Source of the DNA: DASVEE01 sp036380735 | GTDB taxonomy: Bacteria > Acidobacteriota > Thermoanaerobaculia > Gp7-AA8 | Reading direction: 5' to 3' | DNA length: 64,000 nt | Assembly (NCBI GenBank): GCA_036380735.1 | Contig: DASVEE010000033.1 | Location: 1-64,000, forward strand | Shown: piece by piece, positions 50,662 to 59,900 of the stretch | How positions within the stretch are numbered: position 1 is the first letter of the stretch | Layout of the letters: the number at the start of each line of letters is the position of its first letter | Program-made: the position numbers and the translations under genes | Notes under the pieces: model-generated | What the model was told of the DNA's origin: nothing | The model's input: the letters and a program-made list of their open reading frames with translations, nothing else | Database searches by the model: none

Positions 50662-53397
50662 ATGGTCCACTCATCGTTGCGCGTGCTGTGCGTGACCGGT
50701 GTCGCTCTCGCGATGCTCCTGGTGCGCCCCGCTGTCGCGGAAATGCGCCCTCTCTCTGAAGCCGAACGTGCCGCGGTCCAGATCGCGGCCGGATATCTCA
50801 GCCGCGGTCCGGCGGCGGTGCACGAACAGCTCGCGGCAAAGTCGCCGCTGCGCCGGTTCGACGAGGCCACCGCCCTGCAGGAAATCGAAGCGCGCCTTGG
50901 CCCACCGGCCGGCGCTTCGTGGGAACTGCAGACGGTCGTCCCCGCGCTGAAGGATCGCAACGCGGTCTTCACCATCGAGTTCCCCTCCGGCTTCGACGAC
51001 ACCGTCGTCTGGGACTTCGTCGAGGAAGACGGCGTGTGGAAAGTGGATGACCTGCGCATCCTCGCGCAGGAGTCGAACAAGGCGCAGGTGTTTCCGCCGC
51101 TGCCGAAGAAGACCACCGCGGCGGACGACGCGGAAGCGAAGAGCGAGCCGCCGTACGGGATGCTGATCCTGATCGGCCTCGTCGGCGCGGGACTCGCGGC
51201 CGCGGCGGCGTTCCTGGAGAACGAGGACCTCACGCGCCCGCTGCTCGGCGGCGGCGTGGTCATCATGGTGGCCGCCACGCTCTTCGCGGTCATGCGCGAC
51301 GGCCGCTTCAGCCTCACGCCTCCTCCGCCGCCACCGGCCGTGGAGAAGAAGGACACGGGTTACCCGAAGCTGGCGTCGATCCTGCCGCTGCGCCGCGCGC
51401 TCGCCTCGGGTGACGAGATCTCCTCCCTCAAATCGTCGCTGCCGCGCAAGGGCATCACGGCCGACGTGGCCACGCTCTGGATGGCGGAAGCCGACCTGCA
51501 GCAGATGAAGATCCCGGCGGTGAAGGATGCGCTGAAGCGCTTCCCCTCGCCGTCGAACGTGCCGCTCGCGGAGATCCTCCGCGCCCGCGTCGCGCTCTTC
51601 GAGAACGACGAAGCCGCCGCGGCGATCGCGTACGAGCACGCCGTCAACCTCGGCCCCGGCCGCGACGGTCTGTGGGTCGAGACCGCGCAGTCGCTCCGCA
51701 CGCTCGGCTTCGACGACCGTGCCTCCGGCTATCTCTCGCGCCTGGCGAAGATCGGCTCGCGCCGCGCCGACGTCTACTACTCGCTGTCCGTCCTCTCCGC
51801 GACGACGAACAAGCTCGATGAGGCCTCGTCGCTGCTGAAGCAGGCGTGGGCGCTGCGTCCCGCCGAGCGCGCGGAAGTCGTCAGCGCGGCCGTGCTCTGG
51901 TCCGTGCTGCGCCGCGCGGACGCGGTGCAGACGATCAGCCTCTCCACGCCGAACGAAGCCGTCGTGCCGTCGCCCGTCGCCGGCTCGCGCTCCATCGTCT
52001 TCCCCCTCGACGCGATGCCGCGCATCTCCGGCGAGTTCCTCCACGTGCAGATCGGGCAGCAGGAGCTGCACGTTCCCGGCGGCGCGTGTCTCGCGCCGAT
52101 CGGCACGCCGATCGTCGAAGCGAATACATGGGCGCAGACGGAAGAAGAGCAGGGGCTGAACGACGTTCCCTCGCTCCTGCCGCACGCGCGCAACACGGCG
52201 GTCTACGCGCAGCCGGCCCTGCGCTCGCGCATCGTCCGCTCCGCCAACGCCCTCGGCAACCGCAACCGCTGGCAGGAGCTCGTGCAGCTCACCGACGGCC
52301 TGCAGCCGACGTCGGAGCACGTGCCCGCCGACCTCTTCTTCCTCCGCTCCATCGCGCTGCAACGCCTCGACCGCAACGACGAAGCAAAGCAGCTCCTCAC
52401 CGGCCTCGCCTCGGGCCGCGTGCTGCAGCGCAAGCGCGACGTTCAGTCGCTGACGCAGCTCGCGGAGCTCCTCGCCTCCTTCAATCTCTACGACCAGGCG
52501 ATCAAAACGTACGACCGCGCGCAGACGATCCGTCCGCAGCCGTTCGTCGACGACCGCGTGCGCCAGCTCGAGATGAACAAGCGGCTCGCCACGAAGTACA
52601 CGACGATGACGACGCCGCACTTCGAGATCCGCTACCCCGAAGACGTCGCGGAGAACTTCGCCAAGGAGATCGCGAACGTGCTCGAAGGGGAGTACGCGCG
52701 CCTGCAGAAGTGGATCCCGACGCCGAACTTCCAGCCGGTCATCGTGAACGTCCTCTGGTGGCGCGAGTTCCGCGCGACCTACACCGGCACCGACTTCATC
52801 CTCGGCTTCTACCAGAGCCGCAAGATCACGATTCCGTACGCGGGCATCGGCCGGCTGGAGCCGCCGCTCGTCGCGATTCTCAGCCACGAGCTCGCGCACG
52901 CGCTGATCGCGCAGGCGACGAACGACCACGCGCCGCGCTGGTTCCAGGAAGGGCTGGCGCAGCGCATCGAGATGGTTCCGTATCACGAGAACGCGTTCAA
53001 CATGTACACGGACGACCGCCTGCTCGCGGTGTCGCTGCTCGACGCGGTCCTCACCGGCTCGCCCGATCCGGAGATGATCACCGAGGCGTACGTGCTGTCG
53101 CAGACGCTGCTGCGCTACGTGGAAGCGAAGTACGGCGCCGCGGGCATCGCGAAGATGCTCGCCTCGTTCCGCGCCGGTGCAACGACGGAAGAAGCGATCC
53201 GCCAGCTCAGCGGCCAGTCGATGGGTGAGTTCGACCAGGCGATGCGGACGTGGGGACGCTCGGCCACGTCGCGCGTCTTCGAGAACCCGCCGCCGCTCCG
53301 CTATGACCTCGCCAGCGAAACCGGCCTCGCGCCCTCCGAGCAGCGAGGACCACTGCGCGGCGGCAATCTCGCCACCCCCATGGGGAACCGACCATGA
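50662..53397 (+). CDS. TPR protein with a C-terminal HExxH (peptidase MA-like) domain
   Basis: 911 aa. Signal-like N-terminus MVHSSLRVLCVTGVALAMLL; two helices at ~167-212 (LILIGLVGAGLAAAAAF; GGGVVIMVAATLFAVM) anchor the protein. 230-640: TPR-like helical repeats (ALASGDEISSLKSSLPRKG; AAIAYEHAVNLGPGRDGLWV). 640-870: a gluzincin-type metallopeptidase domain with H742-E-L-A-H746 and downstream E763 (RWFQEGLAQR), so all three zinc ligands are present. This is the 'peptidase MA-like' arrangement, in which the tetratricopeptide part binds partners. The substrate is unknown. The stop overlaps the next gene's ATG (ATGA). TAAACT at 50644-50649 lies 12 nt before the ATG and there is no Shine-Dalgarno, so it may be leaderless. 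Divergent from the GntR-ABC operon. Confidence 0.85.
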   Translation: MVHSSLRVLCVTGVALAMLLVRPAVAEMRPLSEAERAAVQIAAGYLSRGPAAVHEQLAAKSPLRRFDEATALQEIEARLGPPAGASWELQTVVPALKDRNAVFTIEFPSGFDDTVVWDFVEEDGVWKVDDLRILAQESNKAQVFPPLPKKTTAADDAEAKSEPPYGMLILIGLVGAGLAAAAAFLENEDLTRPLLGGGVVIMVAATLFAVMRDGRFSLTPPPPPPAVEKKDTGYPKLASILPLRRALASGDEISSLKSSLPRKGITADVATLWMAEADLQQMKIPAVKDALKRFPSPSNVPLAEILRARVALFENDEAAAAIAYEHAVNLGPGRDGLWVETAQSLRTLGFDDRASGYLSRLAKIGSRRADVYYSLSVLSATTNKLDEASSLLKQAWALRPAERAEVVSAAVLWSVLRRADAVQTISLSTPNEAVVPSPVAGSRSIVFPLDAMPRISGEFLHVQIGQQELHVPGGACLAPIGTPIVEANTWAQTEEEQGLNDVPSLLPHARNTAVYAQPALRSRIVRSANALGNRNRWQELVQLTDGLQPTSEHVPADLFFLRSIALQRLDRNDEAKQLLTGLASGRVLQRKRDVQSLTQLAELLASFNLYDQAIKTYDRAQTIRPQPFVDDRVRQLEMNKRLATKYTTMTTPHFEIRYPEDVAENFAKEIANVLEGEYARLQKWIPTPNFQPVIVNVLWWREFRATYTGTDFILGFYQSRKITIPYAGIGRLEPPLVAILSHELAHALIAQATNDHAPRWFQEGLAQRIEMVPYHENAFNMYTDDRLLAVSLLDAVLTGSPDPEMITEAYVLSQTLLRYVEAKYGAAGIAKMLASFRAGATTEEAIRQLSGQSMGEFDQAMRTWGRSATSRVFENPPPLRYDLASETGLAPSEQRGPLRGGNLATPMGNRP

Positions 53398-53810
53398 CCA
53401 TCGGAAGCATCCAGATCACCTGGCAGCTCGCGCTGCTCGCCGTCGCCGTCACGCAGTGGCTGGTGTTCGTCATCGCCGGCATCGCCTCGAAGAAGGCGGG
53501 CTCGAACCTCCTCTTCAGCAGCATCGGCCTCGCCCTGACGTGGATCATCCTCTTCGCCGCGCCCGTCATGGCGACGGCGAAACCAGCGACCGAAACGATC
53601 GACGCCTCGATGACCGGCAAGACGCCGAAAGCATCGTGCGCCTCACTGAAGGTGGGGATGACGTCGGCCGAAGTGCGCGACAAGATGGGCGACCCCGACG
53701 AAGTCGTCGCCGAAGACGAAACGCGCGGCCCCGGCGCCGAGATGATGATCTACCGCAACTCCCGCTGCGCCGTGCACGTCTTCAACAGCAAAGTCGATTT
53801 CATCGACTGA
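53394..53810 (+). CDS. small membrane protein with a BamE/SmpA-like tail
   Basis: 138 aa. Two helices (LALLAVAVTQWLVFVIAGIA, ~10-29; LLFSSIGLALTWIILFAAPV, ~37-57). A soluble tail contains C-A-S-L-K-V-G-M-T-S-A-E-V-R-D-K-M-G-D-P-D-E-V, the pattern of a BamE/DUF2845-type domain, followed by N-S-R-C-A-V-H-V. Coupled by a 4-nt overlap to the HExxH protein, so probably functions with it at the cell envelope. The 3' end overlaps the convergent gene at 53800 by 11 bp. Confidence 0.65.
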   Translation: MTIGSIQITWQLALLAVAVTQWLVFVIAGIASKKAGSNLLFSSIGLALTWIILFAAPVMATAKPATETIDASMTGKTPKASCASLKVGMTSAEVRDKMGDPDEVVAEDETRGPGAEMMIYRNSRCAVHVFNSKVDFID

Positions 53811-54096
53811 GCGGGGCGCGTACGTAGGCAAACGTGCGCAGCGTCTGTCCATTCACGTCGACGTCGATGACCTGGCGTGCGTATTCATCACCCTCATAGC
53901 GATCGAGGGCGTCGAAGTCATCGACGTCATAGACCTCACCGCGGATGACGTCTTCCCCGGCGCAAAGCACGGTGTACGGCCCCAGGCGGCGCAGCGCGCC
54001 GCGTGTAGTGCCTTCACCGACGAACGGACGGTCGACCACCAGCGCATGGTGGGATTCCCCGCGGCGAAGCGTGGCGTAGACAAACAGTAGCGGCAT
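53800..54096 (-). CDS. gamma-glutamylcyclotransferase-like (AIG2/BtrG fold) protein
   Basis: 98 aa from the ATG at 54096; longer starts run into repeat DNA. LLFVYATLRRGESHHALVVD matches the F-V-Y-G-T-L-R motif (Gly to Ala here); R-G-E-V-Y-D-V and DALDRYEGDEYARQVIDV carry the conserved Asp and the Glu of Y-E-G that serves as catalytic base in GGCT enzymes. Small single-domain cytoplasmic protein; likely cyclotransferase activity on a gamma-glutamyl amine or peptide, exact substrate unknown. Shorter than typical (~110-150 aa) but with all core motifs. Confidence 0.78.
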   Translation of the reverse strand: MPLLFVYATLRRGESHHALVVDRPFVGEGTTRGALRRLGPYTVLCAGEDVIRGEVYDVDDFDALDRYEGDEYARQVIDVDVNGQTLRTFAYVRAPLSR

Positions 54097-54118
54097 GCGC
54101 GCAAGTATCGCCGGGGAA

Positions 54119-54262
54119 CGATGGGACGAATAGGACGAATAGGACCTATAGGACGAATGGGACGACCGCAGTTGGTCCATCACCGGTGCCGGAGTCACTG
54201 GTCACCTGGCGCATAGGTCCCATACGTCCTATTCGTCCCATACGTCCTATTCGTCCTATCGT
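54119..54262. repeat. GGAC 9-mer inverted repeat
   Basis: Arm GATGGGACGAATAGGACGAA… (54119-54165) faces arm ATAGGTCCCATACGTCCTAT… (54212-54262). The loop contains GGTGCCGGAGTCACTGGTCACC. Between the cyclotransferase-like gene and the RND operon. Confidence 0.88.
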
Positions 54263-54270
54263 CTCCCAGT

Positions 54271-54300
54271 AAAAAGGGCCGGCTTTCGCCGGCCCTTTTT
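54271..54300 (-). terminator. terminator of the RND efflux operon
   Basis: AAAAAGGGCCGGC-TTTC-GCCGGCCCTTTTT: symmetric, with U-tracts on both strands, so it could act in both directions. It lies 8 nt beyond the RND stop codon. Confidence 0.93.
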
Positions 54301-54307
54301 GATTCCG

Positions 54308-57300
54308 TTACGCCGTGGCGGCGTCGCGGATCTCGGTTTCCTCTTCCACGTTCGCCTTGCGGCGGCGGCGGAAGAACTCCTGTACGTCGTCGAAGATCGA
54401 GTACAGCACCGGCGTGGCCAACAGCGTCAGCAGCAGCACCAGAGTCTGGCCGCCGATGATCGTGGCGCCGATGGCGCGGTTCGTGGCCGCACCCGTACCG
54501 CTCGAAACGACGAGCGGGATCATGCCGGCGACGAACGCCAGCGTCGTCATGAGGATCGGACGCAGACGGTCGCGGTTCGCCTCGCGGATCGCCTCGGCGC
54601 GCGGCATCCCGCGCTCGCGAAGCTGGTTCGTGTGGTCGACCTGCAGGATCGAGTTCTTCTTGACGATGCCGAACAGCACGACGATGCCGAGTGCCGAGAA
54701 GATGTTGATCGACTCGTTGAGCAGCACCAGCGACAGGATCGCGAACGGTACCGTCATCGGCAGCGACAGCAGGATCGTGATCGGGTGGACCCAGCTCTCG
54801 AACTGCGCCGCCAGAATCAGGTACATGAAGACGATCGACAGCGCGAACGCGAGCATGAAGTTCATGCCCATCTCCTGCTGCTCCTTCGCGCGGCCGGTGA
54901 AGCCGTACGAGAAGCCCTTGGGCATGTTCAGCTCTTTCGCCTTCTGCTCGAGCAGCGCCATGACGGTCGCCGACGAGTAGCCCGGCTGCATGTTCGCCAG
55001 GACCATGACCATGCGGCGGCGGTTGTAGCGGTTGATGACCGACGGGCCCGTGCCTTCCTGCATCTGCACGAGATCCGCGAGCTTCACCGTGCTGCCGGTG
55101 ACCGACGGCACTTCGATCTGCGAGATGCCGGCGATGCTGGCGCGCGCCTGCTCGTCGGCGCGGACGTGCACCTCGTACTCTTCACCGCCCTCGTAGTAGC
55201 TCGTCGCCTGCTGGCCGCCGACGAGGACGTTCAGCGTCGCGGCGAGGTCCTGCACGCGCACGCCGAGGTCGGTCGACTTGTCGCGATCGATACGGACCGC
55301 GAGCTCCGGCTTGCCGACGATGAAGTTCGTCTGCACGTCGGTCGTGCCGAGCTTCGGGTCCTTGATCGATTCGGTGAGCTGCTTCGAGTACTTGTCGAGC
55401 GCGTTGAGGTCCGGACCACCGAGCCAGAACATGACCTCGGCGTCCGTACCGCCGCCGAACTCGTTGACCGGCGCGACCTGCGTGACGAGGTTCAGCCGCT
55501 TGTACTGCGGCAGGATCTCCGTGCGGACGCGGTCCATGATCTTGTACTGATCTTCACGCTCGTTCGCAGCGCCGAGCTTCACGTAGACACTGCCGAGGTT
55601 GAGTGTCTGCTGCGGGTCGTCACCGATGGTCACGACCGTGTTCGTGACGCCTTTGAGCTGGCGCGCACGCGTGGCGATCGACTCGAGAATGGTCATCGTC
55701 GTGTCGACGCTGGCCCCTTCCGGCGCGCGGACGGTGATGGCGAACTGCCCTTCGTCGTCGTACGGCAGGAAGTTGCTGTCGACGACGCTGAACAGCGGGA
55801 ACATCGACAGGAAGACCAGGAGCATCGCCACGATGATCACCCAGCGGTGAGCCATCGAGAAGTCGAGCATCTTCATGTAGATGCGCTCGACGAAGGCGTA
55901 CATCCCCTTGTCGCGCGTGCCCTCGCCCTCGGAGTGATTGAGGTCCTCGCGCTTCAGGTAGCGCGCGGCCATCATCGGCGTCAGCGTGAATGACACGAGC
56001 AGCGACACCGCGATGGCAAAGGCCATCGTCACGCCGAACGAGAACATGAAGCGGCCGACGATGCCGGCCATGAACGCGACCGGCAGGAAGACGATGATCA
56101 GCGACAGCGACGTCGCCATGACCGCGAGGCCGACTTCCTTCGTGCCCGCGACCGCGGCTTCCGCCGGCGACATGTTCTTCTCTTCCATGTGGCGGAAGAT
56201 GTTCTCGAGCACGACGACCGCGTCGTCGATGACGATACCGACGGCCAGCGTGAGCGCGAGCAGCGTGATGACGTTGAGCGTGAAGCCCATGTACGCCATG
56301 GCCGCGAACGTCGCGACGAGCGAGCTCGGGATCGCGACCGCCGCGATGAGCGTCGGCCGCGAGTTGCGTGCGAAGTAGATGAACATCCCTATGCCGATGA
56401 GCATGGCGATCGGAATGCCGATCGACTTCGGCACCGGGATCGAGTGGCCCCAAACGAGCGTGTAGAGCAGCAGCGTCGCGCCGACCATGGCCAGCACGAC
56501 CCACGGGCGCGGGCTCGAAAGGAACAGCCAGACGATGAGCGCCGCGAAGATCGAGCCGAGGATGAGGTGCTCTTTCACCGCGCCGACGGCGGCGAGGACG
56601 AACTCCGACTGGTCGCGGATGATGTCGAGCTTGTAGCCCGTCGGAATCTGCGGGCGGATCTCTTCGACACGCTCCTTGATGCCGTCGACGACCGCGATCG
56701 CATTCGTGCCCGACTGCTTGCGGACCTGCAGCACGACCGCCGACTTGCCGCCGACCGTCGCCGCCGACTTGATGTCCGACATGCTGTCTTCGATGCGGGC
56801 GATGTCGCGGATGCGCACCGGCGTACCGGTGGTGTTCGAGACCGGGATGTTCCCGAACTCCTCGGGCGACGTGACGCGGCCGTACGTACGCAGCGTCAGG
56901 TCGCGCAGACCCTGCTCGACCTTGCCGCCCGGGATCTGGATGTTCTGTGCCTGCAGCGCCGCCACGACCTGCGCCGCGGTGAGGCCCTGCGCCGTGAGCT
57001 TCGCGTTGTCCACCACGACGTTGATCTGCCGCGGACGCGCGCCGATGACGAGGACCTGGCCGACGCCGCTGACCGTTTCGAGGCGGCGGCGCAGGTTCTT
57101 GTCGACGTACTCCGAGATGTCGCGCTGCGAGCCGGGGCCCGAGACCGCGATCGTGACGACCGGGATCGCGCCCGGGTCGAAGTTCTGCACGATGGGCGGA
57201 TCGGCGTCGGTCGGCAGCGACGCAAGAATGGTCGAGATCTTGTCGCGCACTTCCTGCGTCGCGACGTCGCGGTTCTTTTCCAGATCGAACGAGATCATGA

Positions 57301-57574
57301 CGACCGACACGTTCTCGGAGGAGAACGACGTCAGCTCGTTGATGCCGCTGATCGTGTTGACCGCTTCCTCGATCTTGTCCGTCAGCTCCGTCTCGATCTC
57401 TTCCGGCGCCGCGCCCGGCAGCACCGTCGTGACGATGACGAACGGGAACTCCACGTTCGGGAAGCGATCGACCCCGAGCTTCAGATACGAGAAGGCGCCG
57501 AAGACGACCAGCGCCAGGATGATGACCGTGGCGAAGACCGGGCGCCGGACGCAGATTTCAGCTAATTTTTGCAT
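54308..57574 (-). CDS. RND multidrug efflux inner-membrane transporter (HAE1/AcrB family)
   Basis: 1,088 aa, full length for the family. N-terminus MQKLAEICVRRPVFATVIIL. TM4 has the proton-relay acidic pair in GIVIDDAVVVLENIF. Two large porter/docking loops, with N-terminal PNVEFPFVIVTTVLPGAAPE and YSSATVMALLEQKAKELNMP; TM block LILAAQFESWVHPITILLSL, PMTVPFAILSLVLLNESINI, FGIVKKNSILQVDHTNQLRE. It pairs with the membrane-fusion lipoprotein at 57673 and the TolC-like channel at 58599 to expel drugs or lipids across both membranes. It is last gene of the tetR-tolC-mfp-rnd operon; a heptad hairpin (57583-57664) fills the gap before it. Confidence 0.95.
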   Translation of the reverse strand: MQKLAEICVRRPVFATVIILALVVFGAFSYLKLGVDRFPNVEFPFVIVTTVLPGAAPEEIETELTDKIEEAVNTISGINELTSFSSENVSVVMISFDLEKNRDVATQEVRDKISTILASLPTDADPPIVQNFDPGAIPVVTIAVSGPGSQRDISEYVDKNLRRRLETVSGVGQVLVIGARPRQINVVVDNAKLTAQGLTAAQVVAALQAQNIQIPGGKVEQGLRDLTLRTYGRVTSPEEFGNIPVSNTTGTPVRIRDIARIEDSMSDIKSAATVGGKSAVVLQVRKQSGTNAIAVVDGIKERVEEIRPQIPTGYKLDIIRDQSEFVLAAVGAVKEHLILGSIFAALIVWLFLSSPRPWVVLAMVGATLLLYTLVWGHSIPVPKSIGIPIAMLIGIGMFIYFARNSRPTLIAAVAIPSSLVATFAAMAYMGFTLNVITLLALTLAVGIVIDDAVVVLENIFRHMEEKNMSPAEAAVAGTKEVGLAVMATSLSLIIVFLPVAFMAGIVGRFMFSFGVTMAFAIAVSLLVSFTLTPMMAARYLKREDLNHSEGEGTRDKGMYAFVERIYMKMLDFSMAHRWVIIVAMLLVFLSMFPLFSVVDSNFLPYDDEGQFAITVRAPEGASVDTTMTILESIATRARQLKGVTNTVVTIGDDPQQTLNLGSVYVKLGAANEREDQYKIMDRVRTEILPQYKRLNLVTQVAPVNEFGGGTDAEVMFWLGGPDLNALDKYSKQLTESIKDPKLGTTDVQTNFIVGKPELAVRIDRDKSTDLGVRVQDLAATLNVLVGGQQATSYYEGGEEYEVHVRADEQARASIAGISQIEVPSVTGSTVKLADLVQMQEGTGPSVINRYNRRRMVMVLANMQPGYSSATVMALLEQKAKELNMPKGFSYGFTGRAKEQQEMGMNFMLAFALSIVFMYLILAAQFESWVHPITILLSLPMTVPFAILSLVLLNESINIFSALGIVVLFGIVKKNSILQVDHTNQLRERGMPRAEAIREANRDRLRPILMTTLAFVAGMIPLVVSSGTGAATNRAIGATIIGGQTLVLLLTLLATPVLYSIFDDVQEFFRRRRKANVEEETEIRDAATA

Positions 57575-57582
57575 TGGTGTAC

Positions 57583-57664
57583 CCGTTTTCCGTTGCGCGT
57601 GGTCCGTTGTCCGCGTCCGTTCCCCGTACTGTTACGGACAACGGACCACGGACCACGGACCACG
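57583..57664. repeat. 7-mer inverted repeat (GGTCCGT/ACGGACC) inside the efflux operon
   Basis: Left arm CCGTTGCGCGTGGTCCGTTG, then TCCGCGTCCGTTCC; right arm ACGGACAACGGACCACGGAC, then CACGGACCACGCG. Same architecture as the CCGAAAA and CGCAGAA elements, with a third heptad. Confidence 0.85.
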
Positions 57665-57672
57665 CGCTTCTA

Positions 57673-58602
57673 TCAATCAATCTTTGTTTCGACGCGCGCG
57701 AACAGGCCCGGACGCAGCCGTCCGTCACCGTTGCCGAACTGCGCCTCGGCGAACATCGTCCGCGTGCGCGGATCGATCACGCCGCCGAGCGTCGTGACCG
57801 TTCCTTCGAACACCTCGTTCGGATACGGATCGACTTTCGCCGCGACCTTGTCGCCCACCTTGATCTTGCCGAGGTAGCGCTCCGGGACCGCGAAGCGCAG
57901 CTTGAGCGGCGAGAGCTGCACGACCACGAAGGCGATGCCGCCGTCGCCGAGCCGCTGCCCCACGTCCGTGCGCTTCTCCGCCACGACGCCGGCGACCGGC
58001 GAGCGCAGCGTCGAGTCCGCGAGCTGCTGGCGCAGCAGCGAGGCCTGCGCCTGCGCCGCCTGATACGCCGCGGACGTCTGGTCGAACACCGCCTGCGAGC
58101 GATCGAACGTCGCCTTCGGGATCGAATCCTTCGCGATCAGATCGCGCTTCCGGTCCAGATCGCGGCTCGCCTCGTCCATCGCCGCCTTCGCCCGTGCCAT
58201 CTCCGCCTGGGCGGCCTGCAGGTTGATGCGGATGTAGTCGCTCTCCAGCTCGAGCACGGGCTGCCCCTTGCTCACGCGCGTGCCTTCCTGCACGTAGGTG
58301 CGGGCCACGCGGCCCGGGACCTTCGGCGAGAGCTCCGAGCGGACCGGCGAGATGAACTCGCCCGTCGCGACGAGGATGTTCCCCTCGGCCGTGGCCGTGG
58401 AGGTCGCGCCATCGGCGGCAGTCGTCGCCGGCGTGGCGCTGGCCGTCACCCCCGCGACGTCAGCGGGGAGCGGAGGAGCTTCGGTGGTAGTGGCGGCCGT
58501 CGTCGTCGCATTCGCGGCCGTCGCCGGCTCATCGCCGCCGCAGCCGAACAGCGCGACGGTCATCATCAGAACAGCAAGGGTGCGAGTCAGTGTGCGCATC
58601 AT
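57673..58602 (-). CDS. membrane-fusion lipoprotein of the RND pump
   Basis: 309 aa. Lipobox LFGC at 18-21, so it is a lipoprotein (expected N-terminal lipid on Cys21). A Thr/Ala-rich linker (~25-75) is followed by the HlyD/AcrA core: beta-barrel and lipoyl halves (GEFISPVRSELSPKVPGRVA; VVAEKRTDVGQRLGDGGIAF), a helical hairpin (LQAAQAEMARAKAAMDEASR, DLDRKRDLIAKDS), and PLKLRFAVPERYLGKIKVGD. It bridges the inner-membrane RND protein and the TolC channel. Overlaps the tolC stop by 4 nt. The Ala/Thr-rich linker is unusually long. Confidence 0.93.
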   Translation of the reverse strand: MMRTLTRTLAVLMMTVALFGCGGDEPATAANATTTAATTTEAPPLPADVAGVTASATPATTAADGATSTATAEGNILVATGEFISPVRSELSPKVPGRVARTYVQEGTRVSKGQPVLELESDYIRINLQAAQAEMARAKAAMDEASRDLDRKRDLIAKDSIPKATFDRSQAVFDQTSAAYQAAQAQASLLRQQLADSTLRSPVAGVVAEKRTDVGQRLGDGGIAFVVVQLSPLKLRFAVPERYLGKIKVGDKVAAKVDPYPNEVFEGTVTTLGGVIDPRTRTMFAEAQFGNGDGRLRPGLFARVETKID

Positions 58603-59900
58603 TGTTGATTACTCCCGATTCCAACAGCTTCTTTCAGTGCACCGGCAGCGAACCAGACGCGCAGCGCGGCGAGATCACGATTGAGAGTTTCTTCCGCCAC
58701 CGCGCGGCGTGCATTCGCCAGCGAGGCCTCGGACGCGGCGAGGTCGAGCGACGTCGCTTCCTGCGCGCGGTACAGCTCGAAGACCTGATCGTACTCCGCC
58801 TGCGCGGCGGCCATCTGGTCGTTCGCCAGGGAGAGGCCCGTCGCCGCCGACTCCAGATCGGCGAACGCGCGGCGCACGTCTTCACGCGCCGTGAGCTGCG
58901 TCTCTTCGAGCTGCAGCTCCGCCTGCTTCTCCCGCTCCTTAGCACCGGCCACGCGCGCGATCACTTCGCCCGCCTGGAAGATCGGCACGTTGAAGCGCAG
59001 AGCGCCGTACGAATAGCGGTTCGCCGGGAACGGCGTCCGCTGATGGATGAAGCCACCGTCGAACGTCACGGTCGGCAGCCAGTAGCCGCGCTGCTTCGAG
59101 ACTTCCAGCTCGGCGATGCGGAGGTTGTTCTCCGCGAGGTCGACGTCCGGACGCGCGCCGGTCGCACGCGCGATCAGCTCCGCCTCGGACGGCAGCGGCG
59201 GCAGCGAGCGCTCCGGCGACGCGACAGCGATCTCGCCGTCGAGCTGCAGGTCCTCGCGCAACTGCGCCACCGCGCCTTCGCGCTGCTGTTCGGCAGCGGC
59301 GAGCAGACGCTGCGCCGCCTTGATGCCCGTCTCCGCGCGCAGCACATCGACGCGGGTCACTTCGCCCGCCTCGTAGAACGCGCGCGCCTGGTTCAGCGAG
59401 CGCTGCGCGATCTCGATGTTGCGGCGCTCCACTTCGATGCGGGCGTCCGCGTTCACCGCGGCCAGATACGACGATGCCACCCGCAGCAGGATCGCGTCCT
59501 CGGCACTGCGCACGCCGATGACCGCGTTGTCGACGCCGAGGCGCGCCTGCGAATAGGCGCGCAGCTCGCGCCGGCCGGCGAAGATCGGCTGCGACAGCGT
59601 CACGTTGTAGTTCCAGTCGTTGCGGGGAAGGATCGTGATGCCTTCATCTCCCTCGCCGAACGTCTGCTCGATGCTGTTCCGCGTGAGGGCGCCGTTCATC
59701 GTGATGCGCGGCAGCACCGCCGACAGCAGGAACAATTTCTGCGCCTCGGCCACGCCGATTTCCGAGCGTGACCGCTCGACGACGTTGTTGACCGTCATCG
59801 CGCGCGTCAAGGCCTCGTCGAACGTCAGACGCGTCTGCGCCTCCGCCCCGAGGGTGATCAAGAGGAGAAGTGGTGCAATTGCTCGTTTCAAGAACATCAA
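58599..59900 (-). CDS. TolC-like outer-membrane efflux channel
   Basis: 433 aa. Signal peptide MFLKRAIAPLLLLITLGAEA (from the second Met). Two OEP repeats: LTFDEALTRAMTVNNVVERS, SRSEIGVAEAQKLFLLSAVL; ATGARPDVDLAENNLRIAEL, S-K-Q-R-G-Y-W-L-P, LFRAQEATSLDLAA-type hairpins (here QVFELYRAQEATSLDLAASE). It is a trimeric channel and the exit duct for the pump. The start overlaps the tetR stop and the end overlaps the mfp start, both by 4 nt. Confidence 0.93.
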   Translation of the reverse strand: MMFLKRAIAPLLLLITLGAEAQTRLTFDEALTRAMTVNNVVERSRSEIGVAEAQKLFLLSAVLPRITMNGALTRNSIEQTFGEGDEGITILPRNDWNYNVTLSQPIFAGRRELRAYSQARLGVDNAVIGVRSAEDAILLRVASSYLAAVNADARIEVERRNIEIAQRSLNQARAFYEAGEVTRVDVLRAETGIKAAQRLLAAAEQQREGAVAQLREDLQLDGEIAVASPERSLPPLPSEAELIARATGARPDVDLAENNLRIAELEVSKQRGYWLPTVTFDGGFIHQRTPFPANRYSYGALRFNVPIFQAGEVIARVAGAKEREKQAELQLEETQLTAREDVRRAFADLESAATGLSLANDQMAAAQAEYDQVFELYRAQEATSLDLAASEASLANARRAVAEETLNRDLAALRVWFAAGALKEAVGIGSNQQ

